A DNA stretch of 64,000 nucleotides. Origin: AP-15 sp963755435 (GTDB taxonomy: Bacteria; Pseudomonadota; Alphaproteobacteria; ATCC43930; CGMCC-115725). Each line of letters starts with the position of its first letter. Positions within the stretch are counted from its first letter, which is position 1. The stretch covers positions 62,001 to 126,000 of the forward strand of contig CAVWJX010000002.1 in NCBI GenBank assembly GCA_963755435.1. The letters are read 5' to 3'. Both the position numbers and the translations under genes were made by a program. Positions 8,109 to 18,200 of the stretch are shown here, piece after piece. The notes beneath the pieces were generated by a model. It saw only the letters and a program-made list of their open reading frames with translations, was not told where the DNA came from and ran no database searches.

Positions 8109-10237
8109 GCGATTTGAACATTAGCAATTTCATTTGGAATATTGCTGACGATGTTCTGCGTGACGTCTATGTCCGCGGCAAATATCGAGACGTCATCCTG
8201 CCGATGACTGTCGTTCGTCGGCTCGACGCCGTGCTTGAGCCGACCAAGGATGCGGTTCTGGCCATGAAGGCGCAGCTCGATAAAGCTGGAATCGCCAATC
8301 AGCACGCGGCTCTTTGCCAAGCGTCGGGCGAAGCCTTCTACAACACATCGCAGTTCCGACTTCGCGATCTCGCATCTCGCGCACGCCGCCAGCAACTGAA
8401 GTCGGACTTCGAAGCCTATCTCGACGGCTTTTCCCCGAACGTTCAGGAGGTGCTCGACAAATTCAAGTTCCGCAATCAGATCCCGACGCTTGTCGAAGCG
8501 GACGCGCTCGGTTTTCTGATCGAAAAGTTCCTCGACCCATCCGTCAATCTCAGCCCCAAACCTGTGTTGCACCAAGATGGTAGTGTGCGCCTGCCGGGTC
8601 TCGATAATCATTCCATGGGTACAATCTTCGAGGAGCTGATCAGGCGCTTCAACGAAGACAATAACGAGGAGGCCGGAGAGCACTTCACCCCGCGCGATGT
8701 GGTGGAGCTGATGGCGCACCTGATTTTCATGCCGATCGCAGATGAAATTCAGTCCGGGACGTATCTCGTCTACGACGGCGCCTGCGGCACGGGCGGCATG
8801 CTCACGGTGGCGGAAGAGACGCTGGTCAAGCTGGCGGCCGACCATGGCAAGGAAGTTTCCGTCCACCTCTATGGACAGGAGGTTAACCCTGAGACCTTCG
8901 CAATCAGCAAGGCGGATCTCATCCTCAAGGGTGAAGGCGCCGAGGCTGAGAATATGAAGTACGGCTCGACACTATCCAGCGATGCATTTCCGTCGCGCGA
9001 GTTCGACTTCATGCTTTCGAATCCGCCCTATGGCAAGAGTTGGAAGTCCGACCTCGATCGCCTCGGCGGCAAGAAGGAAATCGCCGACCCACGTTTTCTG
9101 ATCGAGCACGGTGGCGATCCCGAGTACAGCCTGATCACGCGTTCCAGCGACGGTCAGATGGTGTTTCTGGCCAATATGCTGAGCAAGATGAAGAAGGCCA
9201 CCAAGGTCGGTAGCCGCGTCGCGGAGGTCCACAACGGTTCATCGCTCTTCACCGGCGACGCAGGATCAGGTGAGAGCAATGTGCGGCGCTGGGTCATCGA
9301 AAACGATTGGCTAGAAGCCATCATCGCGCTGCCGCTGAACATCTTCTACAACACCGGCATTGCGACCTACATATGGGTGCTGAGCAATCGCAAGGCAGAG
9401 TCCCGCAAGGGCAAGGTCCAGCTGATCGACGCGACGGTGTGGTTCAAACCGCTGCGGAAGAATCTTGGCAAGAAGAACTGCGTTCTCGGGCGGGATGACA
9501 TCAAGCGCATCTGCGACGGTTTCTTCAACATCGAGGAAAGCGAGCAGTCAAAAATCTTCCCCAACGCGGCGTTTGGCTATTGGAAGGTTACGGTCGAGCG
9601 GCCCTTGCGCTTGAAGGTCGATCTGTCGGCGAGCGCGCAGCGCCGCTTCGCGAAGACCTGCGCGGAGGCCGCGGAAGACCCCCTCATTGCTGTTACGGCC
9701 GCGGTGGCGGAGCGGCTTGGCGAAGGCCCCCATCTCGATTTCAACCGCTTCCTTGAAGAATTCGAAGCTGTGGCGGACAAACGCGGCGCCCGCATGACGG
9801 CAAAACGCCAGAAGCTCCTCATGGCGGAGCTAGGCACCAAGGATCCTGCAGCCGAACCGGTCATCAAGAAAGTCTCGAAGATCAAGCCGGGGGCGGACGC
9901 TGAGGCCGACGCCCTCTACGGCAACTACCACCGGCCCGCTGGCGGTAAGCCGGCCATCGTTGAGTACGAGGCGGACACGGAATTGCGGGATACCGAGCAG
10001 GTGCCGTTTCTGGAAGATGGGGGCATCGAGGCTTTCTTCCGCCGCGAAGTCCTGCCCCATGCGGCAGACGCCTGGATCGACCCGTCGAAGACCGTGATCG
10101 GCTACGAAATCTCGTTCACGCGGCACTTCTACAAGCCTCAACCGCTGCGGACACTCCAGGAGATCGAAGCCGACATCCGTGCGCTGGAACAGGAAACCGA
10201 AGGCCTGCTTGAAGATGTGTTGACCGGAGGTCACTGA
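8105..10237 (+). CDS. hsdM: Type I restriction-modification DNA methyltransferase subunit HsdM
   Basis: A 710-residue N6-adenine methyltransferase subunit. It has an HsdM_N helical domain (about 1-150), the AdoMet motif DGACGTGG near 224-231 and the catalytic NPPY near 305-308. With HsdS it methylates the host recognition sequence; with HsdR added it forms the restriction complex. It is longer than EcoKI-type HsdM (about 530 aa) because of a C-terminal region of about 200 residues rich in Lys/Glu helices that includes YEISFTRHFYKPQPLRTL, as seen in a subfamily of long HsdM proteins. The start overlaps the upstream HTH gene by 4 bp, and the next gene begins 2 bp after its stop behind a GGAGGT site. 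Confidence 0.95.
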   Translation: MSDLNISNFIWNIADDVLRDVYVRGKYRDVILPMTVVRRLDAVLEPTKDAVLAMKAQLDKAGIANQHAALCQASGEAFYNTSQFRLRDLASRARRQQLKSDFEAYLDGFSPNVQEVLDKFKFRNQIPTLVEADALGFLIEKFLDPSVNLSPKPVLHQDGSVRLPGLDNHSMGTIFEELIRRFNEDNNEEAGEHFTPRDVVELMAHLIFMPIADEIQSGTYLVYDGACGTGGMLTVAEETLVKLAADHGKEVSVHLYGQEVNPETFAISKADLILKGEGAEAENMKYGSTLSSDAFPSREFDFMLSNPPYGKSWKSDLDRLGGKKEIADPRFLIEHGGDPEYSLITRSSDGQMVFLANMLSKMKKATKVGSRVAEVHNGSSLFTGDAGSGESNVRRWVIENDWLEAIIALPLNIFYNTGIATYIWVLSNRKAESRKGKVQLIDATVWFKPLRKNLGKKNCVLGRDDIKRICDGFFNIEESEQSKIFPNAAFGYWKVTVERPLRLKVDLSASAQRRFAKTCAEAAEDPLIAVTAAVAERLGEGPHLDFNRFLEEFEAVADKRGARMTAKRQKLLMAELGTKDPAAEPVIKKVSKIKPGADAEADALYGNYHRPAGGKPAIVEYEADTELRDTEQVPFLEDGGIEAFFRREVLPHAADAWIDPSKTVIGYEISFTRHFYKPQPLRTLQEIEADIRALEQETEGLLEDVLTGGH

Positions 10238-10239
10238 GC

Positions 10240-12036
10240 ATGGCCACCCAACGCTATTCAGTCACCCCCCATCCGATCGAGACGCTGCTCACCTGGGTGA
10301 AGTCCGGTGAGATCGCCATTCCGGAAATCCAGCGCCCTTTCGTGTGGGATGCGACCAAAGTCCGGAACCTGCTGGACTCGCTCTATCAAGGCTACCCGGT
10401 AGGGTATCTGATCGCTTGGCGGAATCCATCAGTCCGGTTGAAGGATGGGTCCACTTCATCGGGTAAGCGCATTCTGATCGACGGTCAGCAACGCGTCACC
10501 GCGCTGTTGGCCGCATTGCTCGGTCAGGAGGTGCTGACCAAGGACTACGAGACCGTACGTGTCCGGATCGCGTTCCATCCAATCGAGGAGCGCTTTGAAG
10601 TCTCGAACCCGGCCATCCAGAAAGATGCGTCGTGGATTCCCGACTTGGCGACGGTCTTCGCGCCTGACGTTAGTCTGACCAAACTCACGCGCGAATACAC
10701 AGCGCGCAATCCCGGCGCTGATCAGGACCAGATATCGCTGGTGCTGGAAAAGGTTCGAAAAATCATCAACAACCAAGTCGGCATCATCGAGCTCGCTGAA
10801 GACCTGGATATCGAGACGGTGACCGAAATCTTCATCCGGGTGAATTCGGCCGGTGCATCGCTCAGCCAAGCTGATTTTGCCATGTCCAAAATCGCGGCGA
10901 ACGATACCTATGGCGGCAACATTCTGCGCAAAGCGATCGACTATTTCTGCCATTTATCGGTAGCGCCTGAGTTCCTGGCCCGCATCGAAAAGGGGGACAA
11001 GGGCTTCGCTGCGTCCGAGTTCCTGCCGAAGATGCGCTGGCTGAAGGACGTCAATGACGACCTTTACGACCCTTCCTACACTGACATGCTGCGTGTGGCG
11101 TTCACGTCGGAGTTCCGACGGGGCAAATTGCAAGACCTCGTTGCCCTGTTGTCGGGCCGGAACTTTGAGACCAAGCAATACGAGGAGACGGTTGCCGAAG
11201 AAGCCTTCGCCCGCCTCAAAGTCGGCGTCCTGAACTTCATCAACAAGACGCATTTCGACCGGCTGACAATGATCCTGCGCTCGGCCGGCTTCGTCACCTC
11301 GGGCCTGATCCGGAGCCAGAACGCTATCAACTTCGCCTACATCCTTTACCTCCGCGGTCGCGCCGAAGGGATGCCGGCCGCCGATATCGAGCGTCTTGTC
11401 CGCCGCTGGTATGTGATGTCGATTCTTCGTGGGCGTTATTCGGGCAGTCCGGAGACGGCGTTCGATTTCGATATCCGCCAGATCGAGTCTCGCGGCCTTT
11501 CTGCCTATACCGATGCGGTGATCGGCGCCGAACTGCCTGAAAGCTTCTGGACGACGCTGTTGCCGCAGGAGATGGACACCTCGTCCGCCTCGAGCCCGTA
11601 CTTCCTTGTCTATCAAGCGGCGCAGGTGAAGCTTGGGGACCTCGGGTTCCTATCTAGGGACATCACAGTTCGCGACCTGCTGCTGAACCGCAGCGACGTG
11701 CACCATGTCTATCCACGCAATCACTTGAAGGGCCAAGGCCTGGCGCGCGGCCGCTATAATCAGATCGCCAACTTCGTCCTAGCGCAAAGCGAGATCAACA
11801 TCAGCATCGGTGACCGCGATCCGAAGATCTACTTCGGTGAGCTTGCAGACCAGTGCAATGGCGGCGCCAAGAGTTATGGCGGCATCACGACGGTCGAGGA
11901 GATGCGCTCGAATCTTCGGATGAGCTGCCTGCCGGAGTGCCTGCTCAACGGCGAGATCCCATCCTTCGACGACTTCCTGGCGCATCGGCGCAAGCTGATG
12001 GCCCAGAAGATCAAGACTTATTTCGAGGGGCTTTGA
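10240..12036 (+). CDS. DUF262 (GmrSD/ParB-like nuclease) protein with C-terminal HNH
   Basis: A 598-residue protein. The N-terminus is a DUF262 domain with the ParB-like DGQQR motif at 81-85 and FIRVNSAG further on, as in GmrS of the GmrSD type IV restriction enzymes, where this half binds and hydrolyses NTP. The C-terminus carries a degenerate HNH-like segment around D486-H489 (DVHHVYPRNHLKGQG) followed by YNQIANFVL, matching the DUF1524 nuclease half. It is translated with hsdM (2-bp gap, GGAGGT site). DUF262 proteins are common in type I operons and may add restriction of modified DNA. The substrate here is unknown. Confidence 0.85.
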   Translation: MATQRYSVTPHPIETLLTWVKSGEIAIPEIQRPFVWDATKVRNLLDSLYQGYPVGYLIAWRNPSVRLKDGSTSSGKRILIDGQQRVTALLAALLGQEVLTKDYETVRVRIAFHPIEERFEVSNPAIQKDASWIPDLATVFAPDVSLTKLTREYTARNPGADQDQISLVLEKVRKIINNQVGIIELAEDLDIETVTEIFIRVNSAGASLSQADFAMSKIAANDTYGGNILRKAIDYFCHLSVAPEFLARIEKGDKGFAASEFLPKMRWLKDVNDDLYDPSYTDMLRVAFTSEFRRGKLQDLVALLSGRNFETKQYEETVAEEAFARLKVGVLNFINKTHFDRLTMILRSAGFVTSGLIRSQNAINFAYILYLRGRAEGMPAADIERLVRRWYVMSILRGRYSGSPETAFDFDIRQIESRGLSAYTDAVIGAELPESFWTTLLPQEMDTSSASSPYFLVYQAAQVKLGDLGFLSRDITVRDLLLNRSDVHHVYPRNHLKGQGLARGRYNQIANFVLAQSEINISIGDRDPKIYFGELADQCNGGAKSYGGITTVEEMRSNLRMSCLPECLLNGEIPSFDDFLAHRRKLMAQKIKTYFEGL

Positions 12037-12075
12037 GATGTCGCCGGAGCATACAAAAACGCGAGGGGATTGGAA

Positions 12076-13123
12076 ATGGCTGAACAGGACGACCTTCTCG
12101 CGTCGATAGCCGCGACAATTGCCGACTATCGTGAGGGCGACCTGGCTGCCCCGACCCCGGAGCATGTCGAGCGATGGATCAACCAGTTCGACGCCGCGGT
12201 ACGGCTACCTATCCTGCGGGAGATGGATCACGTCCTCAAGCGTACGTACTTCTCACGTGCGCGGACTGTCAAATTTCTGGCCGATCTGTTTCAGACCAAG
12301 AAATTGGTTGGCGATGACCCGTGTGCATTTTGGAAGGGCGTGAAGTTCCTCGACATTCAGGGTGGCGGCGCAAGCCAAACGCAGATGCTCGCCCCTGTTC
12401 AGCAAGTTGATTAAGGCGAATTGCGGTTTCGAGGTCTCCGAGTGCGGCAAGGACGCAGAAGTCTTTGTTTATATTGATGACGCGACATTCACCGGAAACA
12501 GAGTAAAGCAAGACATCGAGAAATGGATCGCCCAGGGAGCGCCTGCGAAATCCACAGTGCACATAGTCATGATCGCAATGCACACTGGTGCCAGATATTA
12601 TGCGGAACAGCACAACAAGGGAAATATACTGAAGGCGGCGAAGGACGCTGGGAAGGATATCACCTTTCATTGGTGGTGCGCGCTAGACCTCGAAAATCAG
12701 AGAGCTCACACAGATTCGTCAGACGTGTTGCGGCCTGTTCGTATCCCGGATGATGCGGCAGTTGCGGAATACGTCGCAGCGATGACCTACAAACCGCACC
12801 TGCGAACGCCGGGCCAGGTTGGTGGAAAGGGAATTTTTTCAAGCGACCAAGCGCGTCAGCTTCTGGAAGAAGAGTTTCTGAAGGCTGGCGTGCGCATTCG
12901 GCAGATGTGTCCAAACCTGAATAAGTATCAGCGCCCATTGGGAAACATGCTCCTCGAGACGCTCGGCTTCGGCTCGCTGATCGTCACCTTCAGGAACTGT
13001 CCAAACAACGCCCCTCTCGTGCTCTGGGCGGGCGATCCCTGGTATCCCTTGTTCCCACGGACGACCAACAGCGAGACGTCCATGAAGCGCTTCATGGCGA
13101 TGCTGGCGAAGGACGTGTTCTGA
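12076..13123 (+). pseudogene. PRTase-CE-like phosphoribosyltransferase gene with a single-base frameshift
   Basis: The reading starts at ATG 12076 (AGGGG upstream) and runs to a TAA at 12412-12414. A second frame continues the same protein from about 12396 to 13123. Dropping one C from the CCCC run at 12392-12395 joins them into one frame of 348 residues. The joined protein has the phosphoribosyltransferase signature YIDDATFTGNRV and a C-terminal LGFGSLIVTFRNCPNN with PWYPLFPR, typical of the PRTase-CE family that Aravind and colleagues linked to prokaryotic conflict systems. The reaction is not known to me. It is embedded between the DUF262 gene and the NADAR-HsdS gene (TGATG overlap with the latter), so it belongs to the operon. 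The frameshift could be real inactivation, a phase-variation-like slip or a base-calling error in the C run. Confidence 0.72.
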
Positions 13124-15270
13124 TGTCGCAGGCCAGCCAGGTTCGCACATATGACCCCGCCGCCAGCGTCGTCTTCCTGAAGACGAACGAGCGGTTCGGT
13201 GGCCTGTCGAACATGGCGCCAGGATTTCCACTGCGGGTGAACAATGTTCGCATCCGCACGTCGGAGGCTCTCTATCAAGCGTGTCGGTTTCCGCACATGC
13301 CGGATGTGCAGCGCAAGATCATCGACGAACACAGCCCGATGACGGCCAAGATGCGGAGCAAGCCGTTCCGCAACGCCTCGCGTCAGGACTGGGACGCCGT
13401 GCGCGTGAAGATCATGCGCTGGTGCCTGCGCGTGAAGCTGGCGCAGAACTGGCGCGAGTTCGGGCGGCTACTGCTGGCGACCGGAGACAGCTCCATCGTC
13501 GAGCAGTCCCGCAAAGACGATTTCTGGGGTGCGAAGGTCGCGGAGGACGGCTCGCTCGTCGGCATGAATGTGCTGGGGCGGTTGCTGATGGAGCTGCGCG
13601 AGCAGTTGAAGGGCGGCGAGCCGGAAAGCCTGCGGTTCATCGAGCCGTTGGCAATCCCCGATTTCCTGCTGTTGGGTCAGCCCGTCGAGGCGGTCCAAGC
13701 CTCACCCAATGCGCACGTTCCCGGCTGGGCCGCGCGCAAGCCGCCTGAGGCCGTCGCCGCTCCGGCGCCGCCCAGTGATCCCCAGCCATCTCTTTTTGAG
13801 CAACCGATGATTGCCGACATCAAGCCCCAGCCAGGGATTGGCCGATCAGAACCAGCGTCCAGTAACCAAGATCCGGAAAGTTACGGCGATCGGCGGTCCA
13901 GCGGACTGCCATGGCTTCCCGAGATCCCGTCGCATTGGGACGTTCTGCGCAGCAAATACGTCTTGCGTGAGGTCGACAAACGATCCGAGACCGGCGAGGA
14001 AACACAACTATCGATGAGCCAAATCCATGGCCTCGTCGACAGCTCGAAAATCGACACCTGGCGGTTGCGCTCGGAAAGTTACGCGGGCGGAAAGCTTTGC
14101 GAGGCTGGCGATCTCGTACTGAACCGGCTCAAGGCGCACCTCGGGGTTTTCGCCCGCGCGTCGATTCCAGGCGTGATCAGCCCGGATTACACGGTCTTTC
14201 GGCCGGTCAGTGACATTGACGTTCAATTCTTCGAGCACCTGTATAAGACGCCGGCATACAAGGCCGAGCTCCGCAAACGAACGAAAGGCATCGTTGAGGG
14301 GTTCTGGCGGCTCTACTCGGACGACTTCTACGACCTCAGGGTCGTTGTTCCCCCAAGGGCCGAGCAGTCGAAGATCGTTGATTTTATCAACTCCTACGAC
14401 GGAAAGGTTCGCCGTCTGATCCGCAACAAGCGCCGGTTAGTCGGGCTGTTGAACGAGCAGAAGCAGGCGATCATCAACCGGGCCGTCACGCGCGGCCTTA
14501 AGTCGGACGCCCCGGTGAAGTCCACCGGCATCGACTGGATGCCCGAGGTTCCGGCGCACTGGGAGGTCAAGCCACTCAAGCATTGGCTACGCGAACGGGC
14601 CAAAGCGCTCAGCGATAAGACCTCGCCGGAGTATGAGTTCGATTATCTTGACATCAGTTGTGTCGGAACCGGCTTTCTTACGGCCAAGCCGGAGCGAATG
14701 AAGTTCGAGGGTGCTCCTTCGCGCGCACGTCAGATCGTGCAGAAGGGCGATACGATCATCTCGACAGTCCGCACTTATTTGAAGGCGGTCTATTTCATCG
14801 AGGACGAGTGGCCCGACTTGATCGCGTCGACTGGCTTTGCCGTGCTACGGCCAGTCGAAGCCTTAGAGCCCCGGTTGCTCGGCTACGTCCTTCAGAGCAG
14901 CACGTTCATCGAGCGCGTCATTAGGGCGTCAATCGGGGTGGCCTATCCGGCAATTTCGGAGGGGCGCCTAGGCACCATTCATGTGGCATTTCCGCCCGGG
15001 TTCGACGAACAGAGAGCCATCCTCGACCACATCGCTTCCGAGACGGCGGCCTTCGACAAGGCCATTGAGAAAGCTCAGAACGAGATTGTGCTCATCCGCG
15101 AATACCGCGAACGACTGATCGCCGAAGTCGTCACCGGCAAGCTGGACGTGCGCCACATCGAGATCGCCGCCCCTGCGGACGAGCCGGTTGTCGACCAGGA
15201 CGACACACTGGAGGAAGAACTGGAAGGCGATGACGCCGACGTGATGGCGGGGGCCGATGTCGATGAGTAG
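13123..15270 (+). CDS. hsdS: NADAR domain fused to type I specificity subunit HsdS
   Basis: A 715-residue fusion. Residues about 15-165 form a NADAR (YbiA-like) domain: FGGLSN (25-30), E48 in SEALYQACRF, LAQN (106-109), IVEQS (125-129), DDFWGA (132-137) and N149 before LGRLL. A Pro-rich linker (about 195-255) leads to two target recognition domains, each opened by the usual motif (PWLPEIPSHW near 263-272, DWMPEVPAHW near 471-480). These are separated by conserved helices (EQSKIVDFINSYDGKVRRLI and EQRAILDHIASETAAFDKAI). HsdS fixes the recognition sequence of the complex. NADAR proteins remove ADP-ribose from guanine or process nucleotide-ribose N-glycosidic bonds. Attaching one to HsdS would bring that activity to specific DNA sites; this role is inference. 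It overlaps hsdR by 14 bp. Confidence 0.88.
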   Translation: MSQASQVRTYDPAASVVFLKTNERFGGLSNMAPGFPLRVNNVRIRTSEALYQACRFPHMPDVQRKIIDEHSPMTAKMRSKPFRNASRQDWDAVRVKIMRWCLRVKLAQNWREFGRLLLATGDSSIVEQSRKDDFWGAKVAEDGSLVGMNVLGRLLMELREQLKGGEPESLRFIEPLAIPDFLLLGQPVEAVQASPNAHVPGWAARKPPEAVAAPAPPSDPQPSLFEQPMIADIKPQPGIGRSEPASSNQDPESYGDRRSSGLPWLPEIPSHWDVLRSKYVLREVDKRSETGEETQLSMSQIHGLVDSSKIDTWRLRSESYAGGKLCEAGDLVLNRLKAHLGVFARASIPGVISPDYTVFRPVSDIDVQFFEHLYKTPAYKAELRKRTKGIVEGFWRLYSDDFYDLRVVVPPRAEQSKIVDFINSYDGKVRRLIRNKRRLVGLLNEQKQAIINRAVTRGLKSDAPVKSTGIDWMPEVPAHWEVKPLKHWLRERAKALSDKTSPEYEFDYLDISCVGTGFLTAKPERMKFEGAPSRARQIVQKGDTIISTVRTYLKAVYFIEDEWPDLIASTGFAVLRPVEALEPRLLGYVLQSSTFIERVIRASIGVAYPAISEGRLGTIHVAFPPGFDEQRAILDHIASETAAFDKAIEKAQNEIVLIREYRERLIAEVVTGKLDVRHIEIAAPADEPVVDQDDTLEEELEGDDADVMAGADVDE

Positions 15271-18200
15271 GCCTGCGATCCCCATCGAAATCAAGCGCGA
15301 CGTCCTTTTTGAGGCTCGCCACCATTGTGCAGTCTGCTGCACAGCTCTGCCACTCGAATACGCCCACGTTATCCCGTGGAGCAAATCTCAAGACCACTCG
15401 CTGGAAAACTTGATCGCTCTTTGTGCGAACTGCCACGAGAGGGCTGATAACGAAAATTGGGGCGTCGGCTATCTGCAAAAATATAAGAAAGATCCCTGCA
15501 TCCTGGCGCGTGGCCAGCTACCACCACTGTCCGCAGAGCAGAAAGTGCTGGTCGATCTGATAGTGGCGCGCGATCCCGACAGCATGAATGCGAAGGAGCG
15601 GCTGCGACTTGTTTCAATGGTGGCCGCCTATGTGGATGTGCCTCTTTCCCACGTTTCGGTTGCGGCGGTATCGCCTGCCAATAGTTCCAGGATCCGGTTG
15701 GAACTGCCAGCCGACGCCGCTTCGCGGCTGATCGAAGGGTTCGAAAAGCGGGATGAACGGCTGCATGCCTTCTTGAACGAAGCAGGGCTCATTCGCGTGG
15801 AACGGGTCGCCCTGGAAGGGGGAAGGGTCGGAATGAGCCATCACACTGATACCAGTGAAAAAGGCCTCGAAACCCTCATCGTCCGCTCGTTGGTCGACGA
15901 GGCTGGTTATGTCGCTGGGGACTCCAAAGACTTCGACCGTGACCATGCTGTCGATGTGCGCAACCTGTTCGACTTCCTCAACGCCACACAGTCCAAGGCT
16001 ATCGGGGCGCTCGGCATCGGCGAGGATGGGCCCAAGCGGCTCCAGTTTCTGCACCGGCTCCAAGGTGAGATCGCCAAGCGCGGGGTCATCGACGTGCTGC
16101 GCAACGGCGTGAAGCATGGTCCCGGCTCGATCGAACTGTTCTTCGGCACCCCGACGCCCGGTAATGTGAAGGCCGAGGAGCTGTTCGCCGCCAACATCTT
16201 CAGCGTCATCCGTCAGCTGCACTATTCGAAGGACGCGACCAAGCTGTCGCTGGACGTGGCCATCTTTATCAACGGCCTGCCCGTCGCCACCTTCGAACTG
16301 AAGAACAGCCTGACCAAGCAGACGGTCGAGGACGCGATCGAGCAATACAAGCGGGATCGCGACCCCAAGGAGCTGCTGTTCCAGTTCGGCCGTTGCGTGG
16401 TTCATTTCGCCGTGGACGACCACGAGGTGCGCATGTGCACGCACCTGAAGGGCAAGGCGTCCTGGTTCTTGCCGTTCAACAAGGGCTGGAACGATGGCGC
16501 GGGCAACCCGCCGAACCCCCTTGGGTTGAAAACCGATTACCTCTGGAAGGAGTATCTGACAAAGCGGAATCTCACCGACATCCTGGAGAACTATGCCCAG
16601 GTGGTCGAAGAGGTCGACGAGCGCGGCAAGAAGAAGCCGCCGAAACAGGTCTTTCCCCGTTTCCACCAACTCGACGTGGTGCGCAAGCTGCTGGCTGACG
16701 CCAGAGCCAAAGGAGCTGGGAAGCGCTACCTGATTCAGCATTCGGCAGGTTCGGGCAAGAGCAACTCGATCGCCTGGCTCGCCCACCAGCTGATCGGGCT
16801 TGAGACGGCGGGAAAGACGACCTTCGATTCCGTAATCGTGGTCACCGACCGACGTGTCCTCGACAAGCAGATCCGGGACACGATCAAGCAGTTCGCACAG
16901 GTCTCGTCGGTCGTGGGTCACGCCGAGAAGTCGGGCGATCTACGGGGCTTCCTGAAGGCCGGCAAAAAGATCATCATCACGACAGTGCAGAAATTCCCCT
17001 TCATCCTTGACGAAATCGGGGACGAGCACCGCGGGCGAACCTTTGCCATCATTATCGACGAGGCCCATTCCAGCCAGGGTGGCCGCACCGCGGCGAAGAT
17101 GAACATCGCGCTTGCCGCGAATGGCGCCGAGGAGGAAGAGGAGACGGTCGAGGACGCCATCAATCGGCTAATGGAAGCACGCAAGGTGCTGCCGAACGCC
17201 AGCTATTTCGCCTTCACTGCGACGCCTAAGAACAAGACGCTGGAGGTCTTCGGCACGCCGGTGCCCGAGGGCAATAAGGTCAGGCACGTCCCCTTCCACA
17301 GCTACACGATGAAACAGGCGATCCAGGAAGGCTTCATCCTTGACGTGCTGAAGTACTACACGCCAGTAGACAGCTACTACCGGCTTATGAAGACCGTCGA
17401 GGACGACCCGACGTTCGACACAGAGAAGGCGCAGAAGAAGCTGCGGAAATACGTCGAGTCACACGAGTACGCGATCCGCCAGAAGGCGGAGATCATGATT
17501 GACCACTTCCACGAGCAGGTCATAGCGCACCGAAAGATCGGCGGTTCTGCCCGTGCGATGGTGATCACCAACGGCATTCAGCGAGCCATCCAGTATTTCC
17601 ACGCGTTTCAGACCTACTTGAAGGAGCGAAAGAGCCCGTACCAAGCAATCGTCGCCTTCTCCGGTGAGCCTGAATATGGCGGTGAAAAGGTCACCGAGGC
17701 GACGCTCAACGGCTTTCCAAGCAGCCAGATCGAGGAGCTGATCCAAAAGGATCCATATCGGTTCCTGATCGTCGCGGATAAGTTTCAGACTGGGTATGAC
17801 GAACCTCTGCTCCACACGATGTACGTGGACAAGACGCTCGCGGGAGTGAAGGCAGTGCAAACGCTGTCGCGCCTGAACCGTGCCCACCCGCAGAAGCACG
17901 ACACCTTCGTTCTCGATTTTATGAACAATGCGGATGTGATCAGGGACTCGTTCGAGCCGTATTATCGGACGACGATCCTCAGCGAGGAGACCGATCCCAA
18001 CAAGCTCCATGATCTGAAGTCTGCGCTCGACGGCTATCAGGTGTACACTTGGGAGCAGGTTGAAGAGCTTTTGGCGCTCTATCTTGGTGGAGCGGACAGG
18101 GACAAACTGGACCCGATTCTCGACGCCTGCGTTGCCGTCTATAAGGCGGATCTCGACGAGGATGGTCAGGTCGCGTTTAAGGGCAAGGCCAAAGCATTCT

